A stretch of 64,000 nt of DNA from positions 1 to 64,000 of the forward strand of contig JARWZT010000003.1 in assembly GCA_029866205.1 (NCBI GenBank), read 5' to 3'. The notes under the pieces are model-generated. The model ran no database searches and was not told the DNA's origin. It saw nothing but the letters and a program-made list of their open reading frames with translations. Below are positions 55,538 to 63,548 of this stretch, piece by piece. The stretch is from Rhodoferax sp. (lineage in GTDB: Bacteria > Pseudomonadota > Gammaproteobacteria > Burkholderiales > Burkholderiaceae_C). Position numbers and translations under genes: made by a program. How positions within the stretch are numbered: the first letter of the stretch is position 1; every line of letters starts with the position of its first letter.

Positions 55538-56632
55538 TCAGAAGTTGTAGCGGATGCCGAATGTCAAAGCGGTTGGGTCGTTGCCCACAAGCGGGGTAAC
55601 TTTGTTGTCTGAGCCCACAAATTCGCCTTTAGCACTTGCGTTGTTTGTAATCTGGGCATAGCTTCCATAAACTGTGGTTTGCTTATCCAAAGAATAAGCA
55701 GCTTCCAATGCCAACATTGACAAATCATCTTTCGCATTTGAAGCGGACTCGCCAGACATGCCGTAGTTGAATTTGTAGGTCATTGGGCCGCTGGCATAGT
55801 TCAGAACTAGCAAGGTATTTGTCGTTTTGCGCGCGTTATTTGCGAGGGTCGCTTGGTTATCCAAAGAGCTGAGAACGATAGCACCGCTCATGTTGTCCAT
55901 CTTGGCGCCGAAAGTCAATTTGGTGGCAGACATACCGAATGCTGCCGTTGAAGTGGATGCAGTTACAACGCTCTTTTGTTGTGTCGCGATGCCAGCGTTG
56001 TACGTTCCATTATTCCACTCCAAGGATGCCGAGGACACAGTGCCGGTTGTTACCGTGGCGGTTTGTCCTTCATCAGGACTGTACGACGCTTTAGCCACGA
56101 AATCGGCGAATTTTGGGCTGATGTACACCAGGTTGTTTTTCTGGCGGGTATGAACGTTGTCGAATGTAGCTGCTGTCGGATTGACGGTCGCTGTTCCCTT
56201 GCCGTGAATGATGACTTCCATGGCCTCGCCCTGACCATAAAGGGTCCCAGCGTAGCCGCCTGCATCTAACATTTTGAGCGGCGTGTCATATGTGCCTGCG
56301 AGAAAAGTGCCAGCTGAACTACTTTTCAGACCGACAAAGCTATTACGGCTTGCGAGTGTCTTGCTCTGCGCCGTGTCGTCCGGCGCAATTCCGGTTTCCA
56401 CCTGGAAAATGCCGCTCAGGTCGCTGCTGAAGCTGCGCTCGCCCTTGATACCGAAGCGCGAGGCGTAGTTTTGCAGCATGGTTTTGGTCAGGGCGCCGTC
56501 GTTGGCGCTTTCAATGGCGAGATCCATGCGACCATACAAGGTCACGGAAGGAGCGGTTTGCGCGAAGGCAGAAGAAGCCAGGGTCATGCCTGCGGCGATA
56601 GCCAACAGGGATTTGCGTGCGATAAATTTCAT
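55538..56632 (-). CDS. Gram-negative trimeric porin
   Basis: Outer-membrane 16-strand porin of the betaproteobacterial type. 364 residues with a signal peptide ending SSAFA-QTAP. It opens SVTLYGRMDLAIE, has the SRFGIKGERSFSSDLSGIFQVETG and SRNSFVGLKSSSAGTFLAGTYDTPLK segments around the constriction loop, and ends GIRYNF with the C-terminal Phe needed for BAM insertion. The 5' third is GC-rich like its neighbours, while parts of the 3' half drop to about 40 percent GC, suggesting mosaic surface loops. Two terminators follow. Confidence 0.95.
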   Translation of the reverse strand: MKFIARKSLLAIAAGMTLASSAFAQTAPSVTLYGRMDLAIESANDGALTKTMLQNYASRFGIKGERSFSSDLSGIFQVETGIAPDDTAQSKTLASRNSFVGLKSSSAGTFLAGTYDTPLKMLDAGGYAGTLYGQGEAMEVIIHGKGTATVNPTAATFDNVHTRQKNNLVYISPKFADFVAKASYSPDEGQTATVTTGTVSSASLEWNNGTYNAGIATQQKSVVTASTSTAAFGMSATKLTFGAKMDNMSGAIVLSSLDNQATLANNARKTTNTLLVLNYASGPMTYKFNYGMSGESASNAKDDLSMLALEAAYSLDKQTTVYGSYAQITNNASAKGEFVGSDNKVTPLVGNDPTALTFGIRYNF

Positions 56633-56798
56633 GGGTCAGACTTTCTAAGGGTTAAAACTAATTGCCAAAATTCAATAAACTTAATTAGGTTTGAATTGAC
56701 AGTGTCTAGTTTTGAATTTTTGGGTGACGATTCCGTGAATATTTAGCCAAGCTTTTGCAGCGTTGCGGCAATGACACAGGCGGCGACGCTAAAGTTTT

Positions 56799-56816
56799 CG
56801 GTCATGACGCTGTCAC
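56799..56816 (+). promoter_or_regulatory. Pho-box-like PhoB site
   Basis: CGGTCAT-GACG-CTGTCAC: two 7-base direct repeats with an 11-base period, 13 of 14 repeat bases matching the Pho-box unit CTGTCA(T/C). It lies 47 bases before the ATG of the phosphoesterase-like gene and far (over 160 bases) from the divergent porin start. Confidence 0.7.
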
Positions 56817-56862
56817 GCGGCACCCTTAGCGTTGTCTGGTCTTTTCACTTTGGGAGTTATTC

Positions 56863-57876
56863 ATGTTCGTTCGGATTGCCGCTTTGTCGTTGGTGTCTTT
56901 GGCCCTGGTTGCGGCGCCCTGTGCGGCGCAAACGGCCACCAAGCCCTTCAGTTTTGGCCTGTGGGGTGATATGCCTTACAAAAAGGCGGGGGACGATCCC
57001 AAACTGCCGGCGGTGCTGCAAAGCATCAACCAATCCGACATCGCCTTCTCGCTGTATGACGGTGACATCAAGGACGGCAGTTCCAAGTGCACCGATGAGG
57101 TCTATACCGATGCGCTCAAAATGTTCAACAGCATGGTCAAGCCGGTGGTGTACGTGCCCGGTGACAACGAGTGGACCGATTGCCACCGTAGCAACAACGG
57201 CGGCTTCAATACCCTGGAGCGTTTGGCGCACCTGCGCAAAGTGATGTTCCCCAGCGCCAACAGCCTGGGCCAAACCACCTTGGCGCTGGAGCAGCAGGGC
57301 AAACTAGGCGAAAAGTTTGTTGAAAACAGCCGCTTTAGCTATGGCGGCGTGGTGTTTGTCGGCATCAACCAGCCCGGCAGCAACAACAACGTGGTGATGA
57401 GCGAGAAGGAATGCAAAAACAAGAGCGCCCGCGACAACGCCCAGTGCGATGCCGCCAATGCGGAATACATTGAGCGCGATACCGCCAACGTGGCTTGGAT
57501 GCAGGCGTCATTTGCAGCCGCCAAGGCCCAAAACGCCGCCGGTATCGTGGTGGTGACGCAGGGTGACCCGGGCTTCGACTTGCCTGAGACCGAAGACTTT
57601 GACGAGAGCACCCAAGCCAGCGTGAGCGGCTACCGCAATTTCATGGCCAAGCTGACGGAGCAGACCGAGCAGTTCAAAGGCCAGGTTTTGTTCGTGCATG
57701 GCGACACCCACTATTTCAAGCTGGACAAGCCGCTGTACCACCCCAACAAGATGCTGACCAACTTTACCCGCGTGCAAACCTTTGGCAGCCCCAGCCTGCA
57801 TTGGGTGCGGATCACGGTGGATGTGACGTCGGCCAATGTGTTTACGGTGCATCCGGTGATCGTGCGCCAACCTTAA
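56863..57876 (+). CDS. Secreted phosphoesterase-like protein (atypical calcineurin fold)
   Basis: 337 residues with a signal peptide (cleavage near PCAA-QTATK). Motif order recalls calcineurin-type metallophosphoesterases: FGLWGDMPY, LYDGDIKDG, VPGDNEWTDCH, VVTQGDPGF, FVHGDTHYF. However, the usual D-x-H, GN-H-D/E and GH-x-H residues are replaced (GDM, GDNE, GDTH), so metal binding would differ. Four cysteines in the mature part could form disulfides. A Pho-box-like site upstream suggests phosphate-limitation control. No known family name comes to mind; enzymatic activity is inference. A strong terminator follows. Confidence 0.75.
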   Translation: MFVRIAALSLVSLALVAAPCAAQTATKPFSFGLWGDMPYKKAGDDPKLPAVLQSINQSDIAFSLYDGDIKDGSSKCTDEVYTDALKMFNSMVKPVVYVPGDNEWTDCHRSNNGGFNTLERLAHLRKVMFPSANSLGQTTLALEQQGKLGEKFVENSRFSYGGVVFVGINQPGSNNNVVMSEKECKNKSARDNAQCDAANAEYIERDTANVAWMQASFAAAKAQNAAGIVVVTQGDPGFDLPETEDFDESTQASVSGYRNFMAKLTEQTEQFKGQVLFVHGDTHYFKLDKPLYHPNKMLTNFTRVQTFGSPSLHWVRITVDVTSANVFTVHPVIVRQP

Positions 57877-57889
57877 GCGCTTGCGCCTG

Positions 57890-57929
57890 AAAAAGCCGTT
57901 GGCGCCCAGGGGTGCCAGCGGCTTTTTTA
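57890..57929 (+). terminator. Intrinsic terminator after the phosphoesterase-like gene
   Basis: A stem of about 16 bp with G-T wobbles (57891-57906 with 57911-57926) and a CAGG loop, ending in TTTTTT. One of the strongest terminators in the window. Its A-rich left arm may also serve zntB on the other strand. Confidence 0.9.
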
Positions 57930-57940
57930 TGTGCTTGGCG

Positions 57941-58966
57941 TCAGTCCCGGTCCTTGCGGAAAATGATCCACGCCGCCACTGCGGTAAAGCTGACGATCAC
58001 TGCCACCACGATCCAAAAGCCCGCTGGATGATCGGCCAGCGGGATGCCGCCAACGTTCATGCCCAGAAGGCCGGCAATGATGTTGATCGGCAACGCCATC
58101 ACGGTCACTACCGTCAGCACAAACAGGCTGCGGTTATTGGCTTCGGCCACCCGACCTGCAATCTCTTCCTGCAGCAATTTGATGCGTTCCTGCAAGGCCG
58201 CCATGTCGCTCAGCGCCACGTTGAATTCTTCGGACGACTGGTGCAGGTCTTCGATGTCGCCCTCGGCGATCCAGGCTGGTGGTTTTTTGAGCAGACGAAA
58301 CAGGGCGGCAGGTTCCGGTGCCAGCAGGCGCTGCAGTCGAACCAGCAGTCGGCGGGACACGCCCAAATCAGCCCGCTTGGTTTCCAGCCGACCGGCCAAC
58401 AACTTGTCTTCAATGGTGTCGATGCGGGTGGTGATTTCTCGCACGATGTTGGCCAGCACATCGCCTTGGTCGTGCATCAGATGAACCAACAGCGCCACGG
58501 TCGACGCGATGGGTACGCCACGGCGCACTGCGTCGCGCAAACGGTCTACCGAGCGCAGGGGCTGCAGGCGCGCGGTGACAATCAGTTTTTCGCTCACCGA
58601 CAGCCAAAGGGTCGAAATGTCCGAGGGCTCAAATGAGAAATCGTAGTGCACATCATTGACCACGGCCACCAGGGTTCCGTCATCGAGCTCCACCCGCGTC
58701 GAGCGTGATGCCTCGCGCAGCGTTTCATAAAAAACATCGGACAAGGCCAGGTTCTGGCGCAGCCACTTTTCGGCATTGACGTGCGCCAGGTTGAAATGCA
58801 GCCAAACAAAGCCGTCTTGAAGATCGGGCTGTTGCAGCCACTGCAAGGCCTGTTCGGCGCCCAGGCTGCGCCCCACGCCGTCAGGTCCGAAAGCAAAGCC
58901 GCAGATCAAGCCGTGCTGGTCGGCGCCATAGGTGTCGCTGGGGGAGGTTGGTTTGGATGCATTCAT
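57941..58966 (-). CDS. zntB: CorA-family metal transporter, ZntB-like
   Basis: Pentameric divalent-cation channel/transporter. 341 residues: a large cytoplasmic N-terminal funnel domain, a long stalk helix (about 240-285) and two C-terminal transmembrane helices. The pore signature is GLLGMNVGGIPLADH; the GMN-VGGIP form is typical of the zinc-transport ZntB branch rather than CorA magnesium channels. Two or three basic residues end the chain in the cytoplasm. The ATG overlaps the Nudix gene stop by 4 bases, so the two form an operon. Confidence 0.9.
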   Translation of the reverse strand: MNASKPTSPSDTYGADQHGLICGFAFGPDGVGRSLGAEQALQWLQQPDLQDGFVWLHFNLAHVNAEKWLRQNLALSDVFYETLREASRSTRVELDDGTLVAVVNDVHYDFSFEPSDISTLWLSVSEKLIVTARLQPLRSVDRLRDAVRRGVPIASTVALLVHLMHDQGDVLANIVREITTRIDTIEDKLLAGRLETKRADLGVSRRLLVRLQRLLAPEPAALFRLLKKPPAWIAEGDIEDLHQSSEEFNVALSDMAALQERIKLLQEEIAGRVAEANNRSLFVLTVVTVMALPINIIAGLLGMNVGGIPLADHPAGFWIVVAVIVSFTAVAAWIIFRKDRD

Positions 58967-59829
58967 GGATGGTTTTCGGTAAGGACGCCCTGGGCAATGG
59001 CCAAGGCGGCGTCTGCGGTCAATTGCCCCGACGAAATTCGCGTCATCACCTCGGTGGCTGAAAGACAGTCAAAGGCCTGCACTTCACCATCTTGGTTGGA
59101 GGGCACAAAGTCGGAATCCAGACAAAGGTTAAAGATGTGCAGCATTTCATCGTGCCATCCGGTCGGGGTGGCGCGCGAGATGCGCACCCGGCCTGCGGCC
59201 AAGAGGTGCTTCGGCACCAGCCGGTAGCCCGCTTCTTCCCAGAGCTCCCGTTGAGCGCAGCGGGCCAATGTCTCACCCGCAGCAAGACCACCGGCGGTCA
59301 AGTTGTCCCACAGGCCTGGGTCCGTGGCCTTGTGGACGCTGCGTTGACCGCACCACATACGCCCGTCTGGCGTGAAACCATTGATATGCACCGCGTGGCT
59401 CATCATGCCCAGAAAACGAAAGCCCGCGCGCTCCACCTGCAGGAAGGCGGGTTGCCCTGGGTTCGGGTTGGGATCAGACCCTGACCAGAAGCCAAAGTCT
59501 TCATCTCGCCAGCCCGTGACCCGGCCTTGATCGCGCAGGCGTCGCAAAGCCGCTTGCAGCTCTGCGCTGCGGTGCTCCGGGTCCAGGTCTTGGGTGTTCC
59601 ACACCACATCCGCGCCCTGCAAATCGCAGTGGCCGAGTACCGCTACAAGTGCACGGGCGTGCTCGGGCAACAGCAGCCCGAGTATTTGCGTGCCGCTGCG
59701 CAGCACAAGGCAGCCCGGTGGCGGTGTTTGGCGCGCGTGGGTCCGAAGCGATGTCAGGCAGAGACGTTCCGAGGCCGCGAGCGCGTCAAAAAATGAACGG
59801 ATGTGATGGGGAGGAAGGGTCAGCGACAT
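58963..59829 (-). CDS. Nudix hydrolase with DUF4743-type N-terminal domain
   Basis: 288 residues from the ATG at 59829. The C-terminal half carries a perfect Nudix box GGLAAGETLARCAQRELWEEAGY (the 23-residue G-x5-E-x7-RE-x2-EE-x-G pattern, residues about 180-202). The N-terminal about 140 residues resemble the DUF4743 domain found in plant and fungal thiamine-diphosphate-type Nudix enzymes, so a damaged-thiamine-diphosphate hydrolase (Tnr3-like) is possible. Divergent from olsB; coupled to zntB. Confidence 0.9.
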   Translation of the reverse strand: MSLTLPPHHIRSFFDALAASERLCLTSLRTHARQTPPPGCLVLRSGTQILGLLLPEHARALVAVLGHCDLQGADVVWNTQDLDPEHRSAELQAALRRLRDQGRVTGWRDEDFGFWSGSDPNPNPGQPAFLQVERAGFRFLGMMSHAVHINGFTPDGRMWCGQRSVHKATDPGLWDNLTAGGLAAGETLARCAQRELWEEAGYRLVPKHLLAAGRVRISRATPTGWHDEMLHIFNLCLDSDFVPSNQDGEVQAFDCLSATEVMTRISSGQLTADAALAIAQGVLTENHP

Positions 59830-59959
59830 GTGAATAGAGAACCGGCGCACACGACACAACACCGTACTCGGTGGCATCGGTCGTAGAGCCGAATGATAGT
59901 CAGGCCAATGGCCGGCACTGCGAGGCACCCCGCAAGCGTACACGGTGATTTTTAAAATT

Positions 59960-59988
59960 TATTCATCATTTCGTCATAGTTTTGACAT
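59960..59988 (+). promoter_or_regulatory. Pho-box-like repeats upstream of olsB
   Basis: Three 11-base units end in TCAT/ACAT: TATTCAT (59960-59966), TCGTCAT (59971-59977) and TTGACAT (59982-59988). The last two match the Pho-box unit at 5 of 7 bases each. The site lies 56 bases before the olsB ATG in an AT-rich stretch. Confidence 0.55.
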
Positions 59989-60044
59989 GCTGCTTTTGCA
60001 CACTTAGCCGGTATTGCAGCCCCGCTGTATTGATGGAGTGATGT

Positions 60045-60881
60045 ATGGAACAGTTGGCCCAGTCGGGTGGTTTTGGAGTCTTACCCGAGCGGCTTGCCTC
60101 GCACATGCCGATCACCGTGGCAAACGCCGCGGTTCATTCGGCACAGCAATCGCCAGGTGGTGTCACCGTTTCTTGGGCGCGCCATCAAGACGAAGTACGC
60201 GCCGCGCAAAGACTGCGCTATGACGTGTTTGCCGTAGAAATGGGTGCGCGTCTCAAGGCATCTCTGCCCGGCCACGACATCGACATTTTTGATAATTACT
60301 GCGAACACCTGCTGGTACGCGACAGCGCCACCGGGCAGGTGATTGGAACCTACCGGGTGCTCACGCCCGTGCAGGCCAAGCGCGTAGGCAGCACCTACAG
60401 TGACACCGAGTTTGACCTGACCCGGCTGCGCGGCCTGCGTGAACGCATGGTCGAGCTCGGTCGCAGTTGCGTGCACCCTGAGCATCGGCACGGTGGCGTG
60501 ATATTGGCGCTTTGGAGCGCACTGGCTGAATTTATGGCGCGCAACCAGCTTGACACCATGATTGGCTGCGCCAGCATTCCTATGCTGCACAACGGTATGG
60601 TCTCTGGTGATGCTGCTGCCAGTATCTGGCACCAGTTGCAGGCCACCCATTTGGCCCCGATCGAGCATCAGGTTCGCCCCCGCTTGCCCCTGCCCGTAGA
60701 GCGCTTGGACCTGAGCTTGGCGGTGGAGCCTCCCGCCCTGATCAAAGGTTATTTGCGCCTGGGCGCAAAAATACTGGGCGCCCCTGCCTGGGACCCGGAC
60801 TTCAACTCAGCAGACTTGCCCATGATGATGCGTCTGGCCGATTTGCCTTCGCGCTATCGCAAGCATTTCCTGGGTGCGTGA
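60045..60881 (+). CDS. olsB: L-ornithine N(alpha)-acyltransferase OlsB (ornithine lipid synthesis)
   Basis: Transfers a 3-hydroxyacyl chain to ornithine to make lyso-ornithine lipid, a phosphorus-free membrane lipid. 278 residues. GNAT-type N-acyltransferase core: RAAQRLRYDVFAVEMGA, DIFDNYCEHLLVRD, ELGRSCVHPEHRHGG, IGCASIPM, and the C-terminal PPALIKGYLRLGAKILGAPAWDPDFNSADLP that is diagnostic for OlsB. The second enzyme (OlsA) is not in the window. A Pho-box-like site upstream and ppk downstream suggest expression under phosphate limitation, as known for olsB in rhizobia. Confidence 0.9.
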   Translation: MEQLAQSGGFGVLPERLASHMPITVANAAVHSAQQSPGGVTVSWARHQDEVRAAQRLRYDVFAVEMGARLKASLPGHDIDIFDNYCEHLLVRDSATGQVIGTYRVLTPVQAKRVGSTYSDTEFDLTRLRGLRERMVELGRSCVHPEHRHGGVILALWSALAEFMARNQLDTMIGCASIPMLHNGMVSGDAAASIWHQLQATHLAPIEHQVRPRLPLPVERLDLSLAVEPPALIKGYLRLGAKILGAPAWDPDFNSADLPMMMRLADLPSRYRKHFLGA

Positions 60882-60936
60882 ATCGCTGCGCTAGCGTAAA
60901 GTCGGCCGTTTACAAAATGGTTCGAAAGCGGTTTGC

Positions 60937-63063
60937 ATGACGGTTCAAATTTCTTCAGATGCATCGCCCCACTGGGCCACGACCAAAGCCTTTCACGACG
61001 CGGGCCGCCCCCATTTGCTTGACCGGGACCACAGCCTGGTGGCCTTCAACGAGCGAGTCTTCAGCTGGGCCGAGCGCAGCGATGTGCCCGTGCTGGAGCG
61101 ATTGCGCTATTTGTGCATTGTCTCGTCCAATCTTGACGAATTTTTTGAAGTGCGCGCCGAGCCGCACCTCACCGCCAAGCGCGCTGATGACCGGGACGGC
61201 ACTTACACGGTTGAATCTTTTCAGCGCCTGTCAGTGGCCTTGCACCATTTGGTGCGGCGGCAATACGCGCTGTACAACGAGTCGCTGCTGCCCGCGCTCG
61301 AGACCCACGGCGTCAGAATCATCTCCCACGGTGAGCGCAATCCGGCGCAGCGTCAGTGGGTCAAACAATATTTCTTGCGTGAGGTGCGGCCGCTGCTGAT
61401 TCCGGTTGGACTCGATCCGGCCCACCCTTTTCCGCAGGTGGCCAACAAGGCACTGAACTTTATCGTGCGCTTGGGTGGGCATGACGCCTTTAGCCGTAGC
61501 AACGAAATTGCCATCGTCAAAGTGCCCCGCGTGTTGCCACGCATTATTCGCCTGCCCGACAGACTCGCCGGTGGCAAAGCGGTTTTTGTGGCATTGACCA
61601 GTGTGATCCGTGCGCACCTGGAGGAACTTTTTTTGGGCCGTAGCGTTGAGCAGTTTTCGCAGTTTCGGGTCACGCGCCATTCGGATTTGGCGGTAGATGA
61701 GGACGATGTTCAGAACCTGCGAACCGCCTTGCGCCAGGGTTTGGTGCACCGGCATTACGGCGAGGCGGTTCGGCTCGAAGTGTCGTCGGGTTGCTCGGAC
61801 CACCTTGCCAACTTTTTGCTCAAGCAGTTCGATTTGCCGGAAATGTCTTTGTACCGGGTGTCCGGACCGGTCAATCTGGTTCGGCTTACGCAGATGATCG
61901 ATCTGCTGGACCGACCCGACTTGTGCTTTGCACCCTACAAGGCCAGTTTTCCAAGACAAATGGACATGAGCGCCAACGTGTTCAGCCAGCTCAAGCAGGG
62001 TGATATGGTGTTTCACCAGCCCTTCGAGAGCTTTGACGGCGTGCTCGCTTTTCTGCGTGCGGCGGTCAATGACCCTGACGTACTGGCGATCAAACAGACC
62101 GTTTACCGCGCGGGCACCGACTCGGTCATGATGGACCTCTTGCGTGAGGCGGTACGCAGGGGCAAGGAAGTCACCGTGGTGGTGGAACTCAAGGCACGCT
62201 TTGATGAGGAAGCCAATATCAACTGGGCCGAGATGTTGGAGTCAATTGGTGCCCAGGTGGTCTATGGGGTGGTTGGGCTCAAAACCCATGCCAAGATGCT
62301 GTTGGTGACCCGGCGCGAGGGCCATGTGCTGCGGCGCTACGGTCACCTGTCCACCGGCAACTACAACGCCCGCACCGCGCGCCTGTACACCGACATCGCC
62401 CACATCACGGCCGACTCGGCTATTACGCTGGACATGGAACATGTTTTTGTGCACTTGGCCAGTCAGAGCCGCTTGCCGCGCCTTAAAAAACTGTGGCTCG
62501 CACCTTTTAATCTGCAAAAGAATTTGCTGCGAAAAATCAATGCCTTGGGCCAATCTGCCACCAAAGGCTTATCGGCACGCATCGTGCTGAAAATGAACTC
62601 CCTCACCGATGTGGATTTGATTGAAGCCCTGCTCAAAGCCGGCCAGCAGGGCGTAGAAATTGACTTGCTGGTTCGGGGTGCCTGCATGCTGCCAGCGCAG
62701 GTGCCAGGACTGAGCGAGAACATCCGGGTGCGCTCGGTGATTGGGCGCTTTTTGGAGCACTCACGGGTTTTCTATTTTCGTCAGGGGGCGGTGGAAGACC
62801 TGTACTTGTCCAGCGCCGACTGGATGAACCGCAACATGGTGCGCCGCGTGGAAGTGGCCTGGCCGGTGACGAATCCGTCTCAGCGCCAGCGTTTGATCGA
62901 CGAATGTCTGCTCGCCTATATGTACGACAGTGCAGACGCTTGGGACATGGGGTCCGATGGCAGTTACCGGGCCGTGCCCCACACGCAGACTCCGGGCCAC
63001 AGCGCGCAGGCCGCTCTGATGGCGCGCTACAGTGCCGAGAACCGATCCCATGTCAAAGGATAG
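60937..63063 (+). CDS. ppk1: Polyphosphate kinase 1
   Basis: Makes polyphosphate from ATP through a phosphohistidine. 708 residues, full length. The four domains are recognisable: the N-terminal helical part (FNERVFSWAERSDVPVLERLRYLCIVSSNLDEFFEVR), the head, and two C-terminal phospholipase-D-like domains. The autophosphorylated histidine is His451 in VGLKTHAKM and the second active-site histidine His608 is in LEHSRVFYF. YLSSADWMNRNM is typical. 55 bases after olsB and 4 bases before sixA. Confidence 0.97.
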   Translation: MTVQISSDASPHWATTKAFHDAGRPHLLDRDHSLVAFNERVFSWAERSDVPVLERLRYLCIVSSNLDEFFEVRAEPHLTAKRADDRDGTYTVESFQRLSVALHHLVRRQYALYNESLLPALETHGVRIISHGERNPAQRQWVKQYFLREVRPLLIPVGLDPAHPFPQVANKALNFIVRLGGHDAFSRSNEIAIVKVPRVLPRIIRLPDRLAGGKAVFVALTSVIRAHLEELFLGRSVEQFSQFRVTRHSDLAVDEDDVQNLRTALRQGLVHRHYGEAVRLEVSSGCSDHLANFLLKQFDLPEMSLYRVSGPVNLVRLTQMIDLLDRPDLCFAPYKASFPRQMDMSANVFSQLKQGDMVFHQPFESFDGVLAFLRAAVNDPDVLAIKQTVYRAGTDSVMMDLLREAVRRGKEVTVVVELKARFDEEANINWAEMLESIGAQVVYGVVGLKTHAKMLLVTRREGHVLRRYGHLSTGNYNARTARLYTDIAHITADSAITLDMEHVFVHLASQSRLPRLKKLWLAPFNLQKNLLRKINALGQSATKGLSARIVLKMNSLTDVDLIEALLKAGQQGVEIDLLVRGACMLPAQVPGLSENIRVRSVIGRFLEHSRVFYFRQGAVEDLYLSSADWMNRNMVRRVEVAWPVTNPSQRQRLIDECLLAYMYDSADAWDMGSDGSYRAVPHTQTPGHSAQAALMARYSAENRSHVKG

Positions 63064-63067
63064 AACC

Positions 63068-63529
63068 ATGGACCTGGTGCTGTGGCGCCATGCCGAAGCG
63101 ATTGACCTTGAGCTCGTCGGTGACGACATGCTGCGCACGCTCACTCCCCGAGGTGAAAAACAGGCGCAGCGCATGGGCGCCTGGTTGGATCGCCAATTGC
63201 CCGCCAGCACGAAGGTGCTGGCGAGTCCCGCTTTGCGGGCGGACCAGACGGCCAAGGCGCTGGACCGAAAGTACAAAACCCACGCCGGCTTGGCTCCCTT
63301 GGCCGGCGTCCAGGACCTGCTGGCGCTGGTGCACTGGCCTGACGCTCAAGGATGCATCGTGGTGGTTGGTCACCAGCCCACCTTGGGTCAGACGGTGTCG
63401 CGCCTGATGGGAATGGGAACTGCCGAATGCAGCATCAAAAAGGGGGGGCTTTGGTGGCTGCGCCTCAAAGAACGCGAAGCCGTCACGGAGGTCACGGTCG
63501 TCGCGGTGCTCTCGCCCGATCTGGTCTGA
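63068..63529 (+). CDS. sixA: Phosphohistidine phosphatase SixA
   Basis: Histidine-phosphatase-superfamily enzyme, 153 residues from the ATG at 63068. The nucleophile is in LWRHAEA (Arg7, His8) and the second histidine in VVVGHQPTLG (His102). Short SixA form. Next to ppk, as in many betaproteobacteria; in E. coli SixA acts on phospho-histidine of the nitrogen-related PTS and ArcB. Role here not shown. Confidence 0.92.
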   Translation: MDLVLWRHAEAIDLELVGDDMLRTLTPRGEKQAQRMGAWLDRQLPASTKVLASPALRADQTAKALDRKYKTHAGLAPLAGVQDLLALVHWPDAQGCIVVVGHQPTLGQTVSRLMGMGTAECSIKKGGLWWLRLKEREAVTEVTVVAVLSPDLV

Positions 63530-63548
63530 ATCGCAGCTCCCGGCGCTA

